Positions 10,844-21,155 are shown, numbered from the stretch's first letter. The stretch: DNA of 64,000 nucleotides from Oscillospiraceae bacterium (GCA_015063905.1 SVTF01000002.1:55289-119288); one strand, 5' to 3'. The notes: generated by a model from the letters alone, not told the origin. A program made the numbers and translations.

Positions 10844-12499
10844 ATGAACGCAAACAAATATACAAGACAATTTTTTACCGCGCCTGTGGACGGCCCGAAA
10901 TGGATCAACAAGAGCTATATAAAAAATCCACCGGTGTGGTGTTCCGTGGACCTGCGCGACGGAAATCAATCCTTGATAATTCCTATGAGCCTTGAAGAAA
11001 AGCTGGAGTTTTTCAAGCTACTTGTGAAGATAGGCTTTAAGGAGATAGAGGTAGGATTCCCCGCTGCAAGCGAAACAGAGTATACATTTTTGAGAACGTT
11101 GATTGAGCAGGATATGATCCCCGATGACGTTACCGTTCAGGTGTTGACGCAGGCGAGAGAGCACATAATTAAAAAGACATTTGCAGCCCTTGACGGAGTT
11201 AAAAACGCGATAGTTCATCTCTATAACTCCACATCTGTGGCTCAAAGAGAGCAGGTGTTCAAAAAGAGCAAGGAAGAAATCATAGACATCGCGGTCAAGG
11301 GAGCAGAGCTTTTTGATAGGATCAGCAAGGAGATGGGCGTCAACTACAGATATGAGTACTCTCCCGAGTCCTTTACGGGGACAGAACCCGAGTTTGCCCT
11401 TGAGATTTGCAATGCCGTGCTTGATGTCTGGAAGCCCACACCTGAAAAGAAGGTAATAATAAATTTGCCTGTAACGGTAGAAGTATCAATGCCGCACGTT
11501 TACGCAAATCAGGTGCAGTATATGAATGATAACCTCAAATATCGCGAGAACGTTATCATATCGCTTCACCCCCACAATGACCGCGGATGCGCGGTTGCGG
11601 ATACCGAAATGGGACTTTTGGCAGGCGGTGACAGGGTAGAGGGCACGCTTTTCGGAAACGGAGAGAGAACGGGTAATACAGATATCGTAACCGTTGCTAT
11701 GAACATGTTTGCTCAGGGTGTTGACCCCAAGCTTGACTTCTCTGATATGCCCGCTATTTGTGAGCTTTACGAAAGAGTTACCAGAATGCAGGTCGGTGAC
11801 CGCTCGCCTTATTCGGGCAAGCTTGTGTTCGCTGCGTTCTCGGGCTCTCATCAGGACGCTATCGCAAAGGGAATGAAGTGGAGAGAGGAGCATACCTGCC
11901 GCTATTGGACAGTGCCGTATCTCCCTATCGATCCCAAGGACGTTGGCAGAGAGTATGAAACTGACGTCATCCGCATCAATTCTCAGTCGGGAAAGGGCGG
12001 AATCGGATATTTGCTGGAGCACAATTTCGGTTACGTTTTGCCAAAGGCAATGCGCGAGGCGGTTGGATATACCGTAAAGAGCTATTCCGACCATTCTCAC
12101 AAGGAGCTGATTCCTGACGAGGTTCTTGACATATTCCACAAGGAATACGTCAATATCAACGCGCCGCTGAGCCTCAACGATTATCATTTCGTTCGCTCGG
12201 GCGAATCCATAAAGGCTCTTATTACCGTTGAGTACAACGGAGAAGTGAGAGATATATCCGCGGAGGGCAACGGAAGGCTTGATGCGGTAAGTAATGCTAT
12301 CAAGAAGAATCTCGGCATCTCATATTCGGGCTTGAATTATACCGAGCATGCGCTTGAATCGGGATCATCCTCAAAGGCGGTTTCATACGTTGGAATTACG
12401 GGCGACGACGGCAAGATGAGCTGGGGCGCGGGTATTCACGACGATATTATTGCATCTTCTATCTACGCACTCTTTGCCGCAATTAATAAGAGGCTGTAA
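10844..12499 (+). CDS. leuA: 2-isopropylmalate synthase (long LeuA form with C-terminal regulatory domain)
   Basis: 551 aa; CSVDLRDGNQSL, SLHPHNDRGCAVADTE, GNGERTGNTD. Confidence 0.93.
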   Translation: MNANKYTRQFFTAPVDGPKWINKSYIKNPPVWCSVDLRDGNQSLIIPMSLEEKLEFFKLLVKIGFKEIEVGFPAASETEYTFLRTLIEQDMIPDDVTVQVLTQAREHIIKKTFAALDGVKNAIVHLYNSTSVAQREQVFKKSKEEIIDIAVKGAELFDRISKEMGVNYRYEYSPESFTGTEPEFALEICNAVLDVWKPTPEKKVIINLPVTVEVSMPHVYANQVQYMNDNLKYRENVIISLHPHNDRGCAVADTEMGLLAGGDRVEGTLFGNGERTGNTDIVTVAMNMFAQGVDPKLDFSDMPAICELYERVTRMQVGDRSPYSGKLVFAAFSGSHQDAIAKGMKWREEHTCRYWTVPYLPIDPKDVGREYETDVIRINSQSGKGGIGYLLEHNFGYVLPKAMREAVGYTVKSYSDHSHKELIPDEVLDIFHKEYVNINAPLSLNDYHFVRSGESIKALITVEYNGEVRDISAEGNGRLDAVSNAIKKNLGISYSGLNYTEHALESGSSSKAVSYVGITGDDGKMSWGAGIHDDIIASSIYALFAAINKRL

Positions 12500-12508
12500 G
12501 GGGGACGC

Positions 12509-12536
12509 GGTTACTTTCTTTGAAAAGAAAGTAACC
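12509..12536. repeat. Perfect 13-bp hairpin downstream of leuA
   Basis: GGTTACTTTCTTT-GA-AAAGAAAGTAACC. Confidence 0.6.
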
Positions 12537-12627
12537 AAAGAAACTTCCAAACATTTTCAGCTGACATTTTATAACGGGCGTTCGGTTAACAAATAACGCC
12601 TATGATAAGTAAAACAATCAATTTATT

Positions 12628-12720
12628 CCCCCCCTGACACCGATTCAAGGCTTTTGAAAGAGGAGGGGGTGTGGGGGAAGGGAATACTTTTTGCCTTTGG
12701 AAAAAGTTTTCCCCTCCCCC
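12628..12720 (+). repeat. Intergenic stem-loop repeat copy R4, upstream of leuC
   Basis: GATTCAAGGCTTTTGAAAG shared with R2; 20-nt IR 12673-12692 / 12701-12720 with 18 of 20 pairs. Confidence 0.9.
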
Positions 12721-12739
12721 ACAAAAAAGGAGAATTTAT

Positions 12740-13999
12740 ATGGCAATGACGATGACACAAAAGATCCTTGCGGCGCACGCGGGACTTGAATCTGTAAAGG
12801 CGGGACAGCTTATAATGGCTGATCTCGATCTTGTATTGGGCAACGATATAACGTCGCCCGTAGCGATAAACGAATTTAACAAAAACGGATTTAGCGGAGT
12901 GTTTGATAAGAACAAGATCGCGCTTGTAATGGACCATTTTGTACCCAACAAGGATATAAAGGCGGCGCAGCAGTGCAAGCAATGCAGAGTTTTCGCAAAA
13001 TCCTTTAATATAAAGAACTATTTTGACGTAGGGGACATGGGAATAGAGCATGCTTTGCTCCCTGAAAAGGGACTTGTTGCCCCGGGCGACTGTGTTATCG
13101 GAGCAGACTCGCACACCTGCACCTATGGCGCGCTTGGCGCGTTTTCCACCGGTGTTGGAAGCACTGATATGGCGGCGGGAATGGCAACGGGCAAGGCTTG
13201 GTTCAAGGTTCCCTCGGCTATCAAATTTGATCTGGTGGGCGAGCTCAAGCCACACGTTTCGGGCAAGGACGTAATACTTCATATCATTGGTATGATCGGC
13301 GTAGACGGCGCGCTCTATCGTTCGATGGAGTTCTCCGGAGCGGGATTGAAGTCACTGTCTATTGATGACCGTCTTTGTATGGCTAACATGGCTATCGAGG
13401 CAGGCGCCAAGAACGGCATTTTTGAGGTGGACGAAATAACCTTGGCGTACGTTGGAGAGAGAGTTGCAAGGGAATATAAGGTGTTCTCGGCTGACGTTGA
13501 CGCGGAGTATGACGAGCAATACACTATTAACCTCTCAAAAATAGAGTCAACGGTAGCTTGTCCCCATCTTCCCGAGAATACAAAGCTTGCGCGCGAGCTT
13601 GGCGATATCGTTCCCGATCAGGTTGTAATAGGCTCGTGTACAAACGGACGTATATCCGATATGGAGGCAGCCGCAAAGTATCTTTCGGGTAAGCACGTCG
13701 CAAAGGGAATACGATGCATAATCATACCTGCCACGCAGTCTATATACAAGGAATGTATCAAGCGCGGATATATAGAGACGTTTATTGACGCGGGATGTGT
13801 GGTTTCTACGCCCACGTGCGGTCCTTGTCTTGGCGGATATATGGGAATTTTAGCCGAGGATGAGATAGCCGTTGCAACGACCAACCGCAATTTCGTTGGC
13901 AGAATGGGACACGTAACGTCCAAGATATATCTTGCAAGCCCCGAGGTAGCTGCGGCGACCGCGGTTGCGGGACATATCGTTGACCCCACAGAGCTTTGA
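12740..13999 (+). CDS. leuC: 3-isopropylmalate dehydratase large subunit
   Basis: 419 aa from ATG 12740; [44 protein letters not shown]. Confidence 0.94.
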   Translation: MAMTMTQKILAAHAGLESVKAGQLIMADLDLVLGNDITSPVAINEFNKNGFSGVFDKNKIALVMDHFVPNKDIKAAQQCKQCRVFAKSFNIKNYFDVGDMGIEHALLPEKGLVAPGDCVIGADSHTCTYGALGAFSTGVGSTDMAAGMATGKAWFKVPSAIKFDLVGELKPHVSGKDVILHIIGMIGVDGALYRSMEFSGAGLKSLSIDDRLCMANMAIEAGAKNGIFEVDEITLAYVGERVAREYKVFSADVDAEYDEQYTINLSKIESTVACPHLPENTKLARELGDIVPDQVVIGSCTNGRISDMEAAAKYLSGKHVAKGIRCIIIPATQSIYKECIKRGYIETFIDAGCVVSTPTCGPCLGGYMGILAEDEIAVATTNRNFVGRMGHVTSKIYLASPEVAAATAVAGHIVDPTEL

Positions 14000-14013
14000 G
14001 AGGAGGCACGGAA

Positions 14014-14496
14014 ATGAACGCAAACGGATACGTACACAAATACGGAGATAACGTCGACACCGACGTAATAATCCCCGCAAGATACCTCAATACCGCAGAC
14101 CACAAGGAATTGGCGTCGCACTGTATGGAGGATATAGACAAGGAATTCGTCAATAAGGTAAACTGCGGAGATATAATGGTGGGCGGCGCAAACTTCGGTT
14201 GCGGCTCATCGCGTGAGCATGCTCCCATTGCCATCAAGAACTCTGGAATTTCCTGCGTTATCGCAAAGACCTTTGCCCGTATTTTCTTCAGAAACGCGAT
14301 AAATATCGGTCTTGCCATTCTCGAGTGTCCAGAGGCAAGTGAGAGGATAGATAACGGTGACCGCGTGGAGATCGATTTTGACACGGGCGTTATCACAAAT
14401 CTTACCAAGAACGAGACCTATCAGGCGCAGCCTTTCCCCGAGTTTATAAAGGATATAATAAATTCCGACGGCTTGCTTAATTCTCTTAAAAAATAA
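14014..14496 (+). CDS. leuD: 3-isopropylmalate dehydratase small subunit
   Basis: [35 protein letters not shown] 14014 after GAGGAGG. Confidence 0.94.
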   Translation: MNANGYVHKYGDNVDTDVIIPARYLNTADHKELASHCMEDIDKEFVNKVNCGDIMVGGANFGCGSSREHAPIAIKNSGISCVIAKTFARIFFRNAINIGLAILECPEASERIDNGDRVEIDFDTGVITNLTKNETYQAQPFPEFIKDIINSDGLLNSLKK

Positions 14497-14526
14497 ACCA
14501 CGATATTTAACACGAAAAAACAGTAG

Positions 14527-14614
14527 CCCCCATACCCTTGATTCGAGGTTTTTGAAAGGGGAGGGGTGTGGGGAGGGGAAAACTTTCTCCTCTGAAAAAA
14601 GTTTTCCCCTCCCC
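14527..14614 (+). repeat. Intergenic stem-loop repeat copy R5, upstream of leuB
   Basis: Perfect 17-bp IR GGGGAGGGGAAAACTTT (14570-14586) / AAAGTTTTCCCCTCCCC (14598-14614). Confidence 0.9.
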
Positions 14615-14629
14615 GCAAAAGGAGCAATT

Positions 14630-15700
14630 ATGAATAAAAATATAACACTTCTCAAGGGTGACGGCATAGGCCCCGAGATCGTAGATCAGGCAGTAAAGGT
14701 GCTGGATGCCGTCGCAAAAAAATACGGACATAAATTTAATTACACCGAGGTCGATATCGGCGGTTGCTCGATAGACAAGCACGGCGTGCCGATAACCGAC
14801 GAGGGCATGGCAAAATGCAAGGCGGCGGATGCTGTGTTACTTGGCGCGGTGGGCGGACCAAAGTGGGACAATGTTGATCCCTCCATCCGTCCCGAAAAGG
14901 CACTTTTGGCAGTAAGACGCGAGCTCGGTCTGTTTGCTAATCTCCGTCCCACAAAGCTCTTTCCTCAGCTTGCGGAGTCCTCTCCCTTAAAGCCGAGCAT
15001 CGTTGGCGGTGGCATCGATCTTATGATCGTGCGCGAGCTGACTGGCGGCATTTATTTTGGAAAGAGATATACCGAGGTGGTTGACGGAGAGAAGGTCGCA
15101 ACCGACTATATGACCTATTCCGAGCATGAGATCGAGCGCATCGGACGCGTGGCGTTTGAGTCGGCGCTCAAGCGCGGAGGCAAGCTTGCAAGCGTGGATA
15201 AGGCAAACGTGCTTGATTCTTCAAGGCTTTGGAGAGCGACTATGCATCGCTTGGCAGAGGATTACCCGCAGGTAGAATACAGCGACATTTTGGTTGATAA
15301 CACCGCCATGCAGCTCATCAAGAATCCCACGCAGTTTGACGTGATTGTAACAGAGAATATGTTTGGCGATATTTTGTCCGACGAGGCAAGCATGCTCACG
15401 GGCTCTATCGGAATGATGCCCTCGGCATCGCTTTCCGAGGGAACGCTTGGTATGTACGAGCCTATTCACGGCTCAGCCCCCGACATTGCGGGAATGAACG
15501 TGGCAAACCCCATTGGAACGGTAATGAGCGCTGCAATGATGCTCCGCTATTCCTTCGATATGGCAACAGAGGCGAACGCTATCGAGGCGGCGGTAAATAA
15601 GGCTCTCGACGACGGATATCGCACGCCTGACATTTACAAGGACGGCTTTACAAAGGTCGGTTGCTCCGAGATGGGCGACGTCCTTGCGGCTAATATTTGA
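14630..15700 (+). CDS. leuB: 3-isopropylmalate dehydrogenase
   Basis: [48 protein letters not shown] 14630 preceded by AAAGGAG. Confidence 0.95.
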   Translation: MNKNITLLKGDGIGPEIVDQAVKVLDAVAKKYGHKFNYTEVDIGGCSIDKHGVPITDEGMAKCKAADAVLLGAVGGPKWDNVDPSIRPEKALLAVRRELGLFANLRPTKLFPQLAESSPLKPSIVGGGIDLMIVRELTGGIYFGKRYTEVVDGEKVATDYMTYSEHEIERIGRVAFESALKRGGKLASVDKANVLDSSRLWRATMHRLAEDYPQVEYSDILVDNTAMQLIKNPTQFDVIVTENMFGDILSDEASMLTGSIGMMPSASLSEGTLGMYEPIHGSAPDIAGMNVANPIGTVMSAAMMLRYSFDMATEANAIEAAVNKALDDGYRTPDIYKDGFTKVGCSEMGDVLAANI

Positions 15701-15732
15701 ATCTAAATTCTTATAAAAGAAGGTGTAAAACA

Positions 15733-16800
15733 ATGCTTAATATCAGATACGAGCTTGTAAAAGAGAAAAAGGCAAAGCCCGATTGGGATAATCTCGGCTT
15801 TGGAAAGCACTTTACCGACCACATGTTTATTATGGACTACGACGCAGGTCAGGGATGGCACGACGCGCGCATAGTTCCTTATCAGAATCTTTCGCTCGAT
15901 CCCGCTTGTATGGTGTTCCACTATGCGCAGGAGATGTTTGAGGGACTCAAGGCGTATCGCACGCCTGATGGCTCGGTACAGCTTTTCCGCCCCGATCAGA
16001 ATATTGACAGAATGAACCGCACAAACGAGCGTTTGTGTATTCCTCAGCTTGACAAGAATGACGTGCTTGACGCACTCCGCGCGATAGTTAAGACCGAGGA
16101 GGATTGGGTGCCCAAAAAGGAGGGAACCTCGCTCTATATCCGTCCGTTCATTATCGCAACCGACGTTCAGCTCGGTGTTCATCCGTCCAAGAGCTATAAG
16201 TTTATGATAATCACCTGTCCCGTTGGCGCGTATTATGCCGAGGGAATAAAGCCTGTAAAGATTTTCGTCGAGCGCGAGTACGTTCGCGCGGTAAGAGGCG
16301 GAACGGGCTTTGCTAAGGTGGGCGGTAACTACGCTTGCTCGCTCATCGGTCAGGAAAAGGCGGAGAAGATGGGATATTCTCAGGTGCTCTGGCTTGACGG
16401 TATCGAACATAAATATATCGACGAGGTGGGCGCGATGAACGTGTTCTTCGTGCTTGACGGCAAGGTTATTACCCCCGCGCTTGAGGAGGGAAGCATACTC
16501 CCCGGTGTTACGAGAAAATCCAGTATTCAGCTACTTCGCGATATGGGATATACTGTTGAGGAGAGAAAGCTCTCGCTTGCAGAGGTCGAGGAGGCATATG
16601 CCAACGGTAAGCTTGACGAAGCGTTCGGTACGGGTACCGCCGCTGTCGTATCTCCCATGGGATTGCTCGATACGGGCGACCAGAAGATGCTCATAAATAA
16701 CAATGAAATAGGACCTGTCGCTCAAAAGCTCTACGATACCCTTACGGGTATTCAGTGGGGCAGAGTCGAAGACAAATTCGGCTGGACCGTTAAGGTTTGA
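15733..16800 (+). CDS. ilvE: Branched-chain amino acid aminotransferase
   Basis: 355 aa; FGKHFTDHMFIMDY, YAQEMFEGLKAYR, EVGAMNVFFV, FGTGTAAVVSP. Confidence 0.94.
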   Translation: MLNIRYELVKEKKAKPDWDNLGFGKHFTDHMFIMDYDAGQGWHDARIVPYQNLSLDPACMVFHYAQEMFEGLKAYRTPDGSVQLFRPDQNIDRMNRTNERLCIPQLDKNDVLDALRAIVKTEEDWVPKKEGTSLYIRPFIIATDVQLGVHPSKSYKFMIITCPVGAYYAEGIKPVKIFVEREYVRAVRGGTGFAKVGGNYACSLIGQEKAEKMGYSQVLWLDGIEHKYIDEVGAMNVFFVLDGKVITPALEEGSILPGVTRKSSIQLLRDMGYTVEERKLSLAEVEEAYANGKLDEAFGTGTAAVVSPMGLLDTGDQKMLINNNEIGPVAQKLYDTLTGIQWGRVEDKFGWTVKV

Positions 16801-16816
16801 TTGTGCGATGATTGCA

Positions 16817-16912
16817 GGGAGGGGAGAGAGAAACTTTGAAGCCAAAGTTTCCCTCTCCCCCTCCTTGCACCCACCCCTCACCCTTCAAAGCTTTCAGAGC
16901 AGGGAAAAGGGG
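16817..16912 (-). repeat. Intergenic stem-loop repeat copy R6, inverted, after ilvE
   Basis: GGGAGGGGAGAGAGAAACTTTGAAGCCAAAGTTTCCCTCTCCCCCTCC...CCCTTCAAAGC; reverse complement aligns with R4/R5. Confidence 0.8.
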
Positions 16913-17008
16913 AAGATGTAAATATTCGTAAGGGTTGGCACCCTCGACAGCCCAAAAAATTGTAGGATAAATTGGGATTTATCGGGGTGCGAGGGACGAG
17001 GATCATAG

Positions 17009-17141
17009 GGGGAGAGGGTACCTTTTCATAAAAGGGTACCCTCTCCCCGACTTTAGTCGTGATGTTTTGCTTGCAAAACTCACCGCACAGCTTGCTGTGC
17101 AGAACCCCCCACTCCCGCCAAAACTCTTTGGGACATAGGGT
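17009..17141 (-). repeat. Stem-loop repeat-like copy R7 containing tandem short palindromes
   Basis: GGGGAGAGGGTACCTTTT (17009-17026) / AAAGGGTACCCTCTCCCC (17031-17048), one mismatch; followed by three TT-centred palindromes and CCCCCCACTCCCGCCAAAACTCTTTG. Confidence 0.65.
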
Positions 17142-17412
17142 TAGTGATTTTAAATTTGAAGTAATGCTTAATAAGTGGAGCAAATCTTATTTTTTCGCAT
17201 CCCCGTTAAGCTAAACATTGATTTTGCTTTATCTATAACGGCTGGGTTCGACAATTTATCAATACGGAATGGCTCAGCATCACCCCAATCTAGTTAGAAC
17301 CCAAAGATTTAAGCGTTTTTGCGGAGCTTTTTATGAAAAAGCGACCGCGTCTTCCTCACACAGCACCATCTAACTCGCCGATAAATCAAAATTTGAACTA
17401 TATCTTGTAAAA

Positions 17413-17447
17413 AAAGACTTCGGAGACACAAACTGTCCGAAGTCTTT
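17413..17447 (-). terminator. Intrinsic terminator of the minus-strand XRE gene
   Basis: AAAGACTTCGGA / TCCGAAGTCTTT, perfect 12 bp, T-run on the minus strand; overlaps the stop codon. Confidence 0.85.
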
Positions 17448-17670
17448 ATTTGTTTATATCCGTTTTATCCGTTCTGCCAAGCAAGTAGTCGAGCGACACG
17501 TCGAAATAGTCGGCAAATTTAATAAGTGTTTCGTAATCCGCCTCGCGCTCCATGTTTTCGTAGCGGCTTATACTGTTTTGATTCATATTAAGATCAAGAG
17601 CAAGCTTTAATTGAGAAATATTCCGCATTTTCCGCAATTCTTTGAGCCGAAATTCCATATTTTCTCCCAT
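17446..17670 (-). CDS. XRE family HTH transcriptional regulator
   Basis: MEFRLKELRKMRNISQLKLALDLNMNQNSISRYENMEREADYETLIKFADYFDVSLDYLLGRTD. Confidence 0.88.
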   Translation of the reverse strand: MGENMEFRLKELRKMRNISQLKLALDLNMNQNSISRYENMEREADYETLIKFADYFDVSLDYLLGRTDKTDINK

Positions 17671-17695
17671 TTTTAAAATTGTTTTTTAAAACCTC

Positions 17696-17724
17696 TTGAC
17701 ATTATTATACCATTTTGGTATAAT
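17696..17724 (+). promoter_or_regulatory. Consensus promoter with internal dyad operator, between divergent XRE genes
   Basis: TTGACA (17696-17701), N17, TATAAT (17719-17724); dyad TTATACCA-TTT-TGGTATAA (17705-17723); TTTTGGTATA repeated at 17737-17746. Confidence 0.8.
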
Positions 17725-17785
17725 AAATATATCCCGTTTTGGTATACACGTTAAAACGTAAATTGATAATCTAACGGAAGAAATT

Positions 17786-18004
17786 ATGATGAGCAAAAGA
17801 ATTGGGGAAAACATTTTAACTCTTCGTCGACAAAACAATCTAACACAGAAGGATGTTGCGACAATATTGAAGATCAGCAACAGAGCAGTCAGTAAGTGGG
17901 AAAAAGGACAGAGCTATCCAAATATGGAACATCTTGATGAGCTATCAAGGGTTTTTGGAGTTTCAATAGATTGCTTAATGCACGGCGAAGGTGAAAAGCT
18001 ATGA
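17786..18004 (+). CDS. XRE family HTH transcriptional regulator
   Basis: GENILTLRRQNNLTQKDVATILKISNRAVSKWEKGQSYPNMEHLDELSRVFGVSIDCLM. Confidence 0.88.
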   Translation: MMSKRIGENILTLRRQNNLTQKDVATILKISNRAVSKWEKGQSYPNMEHLDELSRVFGVSIDCLMHGEGEKL

Positions 18005-18064
18005 TAAAGGGGAAGAAAGTACAAAAGCGAGGAGCAGCTCCTCGCTTTTAGTTATTTAGTTATT

Positions 18065-19384
18065 TCAGAATATCGGATAACCCGCCTTGGTGTGAGCCTC
18101 GATAAGCTCGTCAACGAGGGCGACTATCTCGTCGGTGGAGAGCTGCGCGCCCGTGTGAGGGTCCATCATTGCCGCCTGATAGAGTGTTTCGCGGCTACCG
18201 GTGTGCGCTGCCTCGATAGTCAACATCTGGGGATAGATGTTGGTAGAGTTCATTGCAGCGAGCTGTAAGGGAAGCTCGCCAACAAAGGTGGGAGTTACGC
18301 CGTTTGCGTCAACCAAGCAGGGAACCTCAACGCAAGCCTTTTGGGGCAGGTTGGTGATAAGTCCGTTGTTGATAACGTTACCGCCTATCTTATAGGGAAC
18401 GTTTGTGACCATTGCTTCCATTATGCGGGAAGCGTACTCATTGGAGCGTACATGCTGAACGTTACCGCCCGCCATAAGCTCTTCTTTTTGCGTTTTCCAC
18501 CTTGCTATCTGGTTGATGCAGCGACGAGGATATTCGTCAAGCGGAATGTTGAATTTTTCGATAAGATCCTCACGTCCGGGCTTAATGTAAAAGGGATTGT
18601 ATTCAGCGTTGTGCTCGGAGCTCTCGGTGCAGTAATATCCCAGCTTATCTATGTAGTCATATCTGACCATATCCTTGTGCTTTTCATCGGCGTTTTTAAG
18701 CTTAGCTAAGCGGCGGATCTCGGGATAGAGATCGTTGCCGTCCTTATCGGTGATTTCAAGCAACCAAGCCATATGGTTGATACCTGCGATCTTTTCCTTG
18801 CGACCCTCAACCTTGTCGCTCATTCCAAGTGCGTTAAGCAGGTCGCGGGAGCATACCTGAACACTATGGCAAAGACCAACGGTCTTGACACCTGTATATC
18901 TCTGCATATATCCGGAAATGATAGCCATGGGGTTAGTGTAATTCAAGAACCAAGCGTTAGGGCACACTTCTTCCATATCGCGTGCAAAATCTTTGAGCAC
19001 GTGAATTGTGCGCATACCCCTCATAATGCCGCCGATACCCAGCGTGTCGGCAATGGTCTGGCGAAGGCCGTACTTTTTGGGTACTTCAAAGTCAATAATA
19101 GTGCAGGGGTCATAGAGACCGACCTGAATGGCATTAACAACGAAATCCGCTCCGCGGAGGGCATCCTTGCGCTGCTCAACACCAAGGTATTTCTTAACCG
19201 TTGCGCGACCTTGGTTGATAGAATTGTTCATTGCGCAGATGAGGAGATAGGATTCCTCAAGACGCTCGCCGTCAATATCGTAAAGTGCTATCTCAACGTC
19301 GCTGAACACTTCACACATCATGGTATCACCGAGGACGTTTTTTGAGAAAATAGTGCTTCCTGCACCCATAAATGTAATTTTCAT
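18065..19384 (-). CDS. Glycoside hydrolase family 4 (alpha-galactosidase/alpha-glucosidase type)
   Basis: 439 aa; N-terminal NAD-binding FMGAGSTIFSKNVLGD, NYTNPMAI, GLCHSVQ, GINHMAW. Confidence 0.88.
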   Translation of the reverse strand: MKITFMGAGSTIFSKNVLGDTMMCEVFSDVEIALYDIDGERLEESYLLICAMNNSINQGRATVKKYLGVEQRKDALRGADFVVNAIQVGLYDPCTIIDFEVPKKYGLRQTIADTLGIGGIMRGMRTIHVLKDFARDMEEVCPNAWFLNYTNPMAIISGYMQRYTGVKTVGLCHSVQVCSRDLLNALGMSDKVEGRKEKIAGINHMAWLLEITDKDGNDLYPEIRRLAKLKNADEKHKDMVRYDYIDKLGYYCTESSEHNAEYNPFYIKPGREDLIEKFNIPLDEYPRRCINQIARWKTQKEELMAGGNVQHVRSNEYASRIMEAMVTNVPYKIGGNVINNGLITNLPQKACVEVPCLVDANGVTPTFVGELPLQLAAMNSTNIYPQMLTIEAAHTGSRETLYQAAMMDPHTGAQLSTDEIVALVDELIEAHTKAGYPIF

Positions 19385-19512
19385 ATAGATTCACCTTTCA
19401 TTAATAGTTAGAATTGCAATTACATTATAGCTCGTTTTTTTAAAAAAATCTATTGTATAAAGTAACAAATGTGTGGTATAATGTAACTAATTTCAACCGC
19501 GGAGGCAGTATT

Positions 19513-20271
19513 ATGGGAGACCAACTATTAACAAATCGACATTTTTCGGATCTTAATCCGCTTTTTTATGGCAGAGAGAAATGTGAACGCGGACATGCAT
19601 TTGGTCCGGCAATACGAAAATATACGCTGATACATTACGTTGAAAGCGGATGTGGAATATTCTGCAAGGGCGGAAAGGAATACACCGTGAATGCGGGAGA
19701 GATGTTCATAATTTTGCCTGACGAGGTCACTTTTTATAAGGCTGACGAAAATGACCCTTGGATGTACCGTTGGGTAGGCTTTGACGGCGCGATAAGCGAA
19801 ACATTTTCCTCGCTTTCTCCTGTTATGCCTGTATCTGACGAGGTCTTTCCAAGAGTATCGGAAGAAATAAAGGAAAAGGGTATTTTGGAATATACGCTTG
19901 CATCGCAATTATTTGTGCTTGTGGCAAACATCACGTCCATAGAATCCGGGCGTTCCGGCGGATATGTTAGACGCGTAAAGGACTATATCAAATCATCATA
20001 TATGCGGAGCATCCGTGTTGAGGAGATAGCGGAGAGCCTCAATCTTGACAGAAGATATCTTTCGAGAATTTTCAAAAATGAGACGGGTCGTACAATACAG
20101 GATTACATAATATCGGTAAGAATGAAGGAGGCAAAGCGACTGCTTGACGAAGGGTACGGCGTTTGCGAAACTGCAAACTTTTGCGGTTATTCGGATTATT
20201 CTAATTTTTTTAAGCTGTTCAGCAGAGAGTGTGGAGAAAGCCCATCAAAATACAGGAAAAAAGTAATATAG
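19513..20271 (+). CDS. AraC family transcriptional regulator
   Basis: Cupin N-terminus and C-terminal double HTH (IRVEEIAESLNLDRRYLSRIFKNETGRTIQDYI...ANFCGYSDYSNFFKLF); divergent from GH4. Confidence 0.9.
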   Translation: MGDQLLTNRHFSDLNPLFYGREKCERGHAFGPAIRKYTLIHYVESGCGIFCKGGKEYTVNAGEMFIILPDEVTFYKADENDPWMYRWVGFDGAISETFSSLSPVMPVSDEVFPRVSEEIKEKGILEYTLASQLFVLVANITSIESGRSGGYVRRVKDYIKSSYMRSIRVEEIAESLNLDRRYLSRIFKNETGRTIQDYIISVRMKEAKRLLDEGYGVCETANFCGYSDYSNFFKLFSRECGESPSKYRKKVI

Positions 20272-20275
20272 AAAA

Positions 20276-20298
20276 AAGCGCTTGTTATACAAGCGCTT
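20276..20298. terminator. Hairpin between convergent AraC genes
   Basis: AAGCGCTTG-TTATA-CAAGCGCTT. Confidence 0.7.
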
Positions 20299-20303
20299 CT
20301 AAT

Positions 20304-21155
20304 TTAGGTTACCAAACGGTATTCTGTTGGAGACAAGCCGTGATATGCCTTGAAGGTTTTGGCAAAAAACTGCGCGTCAGAATAGCCGCACATATTGGCA
20401 ATCTGCTTTATTGGAAGATCTGTGGAGCGCAGAAGGTCGGTAGCGCAAGACATGCGGAGATCAAGTATATGCCGCGTGGGTGTAATTCCCATCTGCTTTT
20501 TAAAAAGGAAATTGTATCTTGAAACGCTTAGGTGCTCAATGGCGGCGAGCTTGGGTATCTTTATTTCAGTGTTATAGTACTCTGTAATATATTTTATGGA
20601 ACTTGATAGCATGTTATATTCCGCGCCGCCCCTGGCGGTTGCTCGGGCAACTGTGATCAGCAACCTTTCAAGCAGTGCCGAAAGCTCTCGGTCTCTGAAT
20701 CTATCGTTTTTTGTATAGGCATCGAATATGCTTTGGAAACGCTGCGGAATATGGTTGTTTTTTGCGGCGCGGTGGATGCAGGGAAAGTAATCAAGACCGT
20801 ATTGCTCCGCGCGCAAAGCCGCTTCACTGCCCGTAAAATGTGCCCAAAGATATACCAAACGTTCGCCGCCCGAATAATAATAGCTATACGGTTGATTTGC
20901 GGGGAACAGGACAACACTGCCCGCGGGAGCGTTTATTACCTTTTCTCCATCAGGAATACAAAGATTTCCGTGCGTAACATACAAAAGATATGTGTCAAGA
21001 CGACCTTGGGCGTTGTTTGTTGTGAACGGAAGTGAAGCGTCTACACAGCCTGCGCAATTAATCATAAGCGGCAAGTCGAACGACTCCACACTGCAGTACG
21101 AATATGGCCCTTTGTTTTTGTCGTCGGTAAAAGAATTGTATCCAAAGCTCCCCAT
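20304..21155 (-). CDS. AraC family transcriptional regulator
   Basis: 283 aa; IPKLAAIEHLSVSRYNFLFKKQMGITPTRHIL...ANMCGYSDAQFFAKTFKAYHGLSPTEYR. Confidence 0.9.
   Translation of the reverse strand: MGSFGYNSFTDDKNKGPYSYCSVESFDLPLMINCAGCVDASLPFTTNNAQGRLDTYLLYVTHGNLCIPDGEKVINAPAGSVVLFPANQPYSYYYSGGERLVYLWAHFTGSEAALRAEQYGLDYFPCIHRAAKNNHIPQRFQSIFDAYTKNDRFRDRELSALLERLLITVARATARGGAEYNMLSSSIKYITEYYNTEIKIPKLAAIEHLSVSRYNFLFKKQMGITPTRHILDLRMSCATDLLRSTDLPIKQIANMCGYSDAQFFAKTFKAYHGLSPTEYRLVT

Noticed and set aside
8783-10969. 728-aa minus-strand ORF, the longest in the track
   Set aside because: It is exactly antisense to ilvD and spills into both intergenic repeats; the protein is Arg/His/Ser-rich without recognisable motifs, typical of shadow ORFs opposite GC-rich codon positions.
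17201-17400. Possible tRNA or gene remnant around GGCTGGGTTCGACAATTT
   Set aside because: No cloverleaf and no coding frame with recognisable protein; treated as unassigned intergenic DNA.
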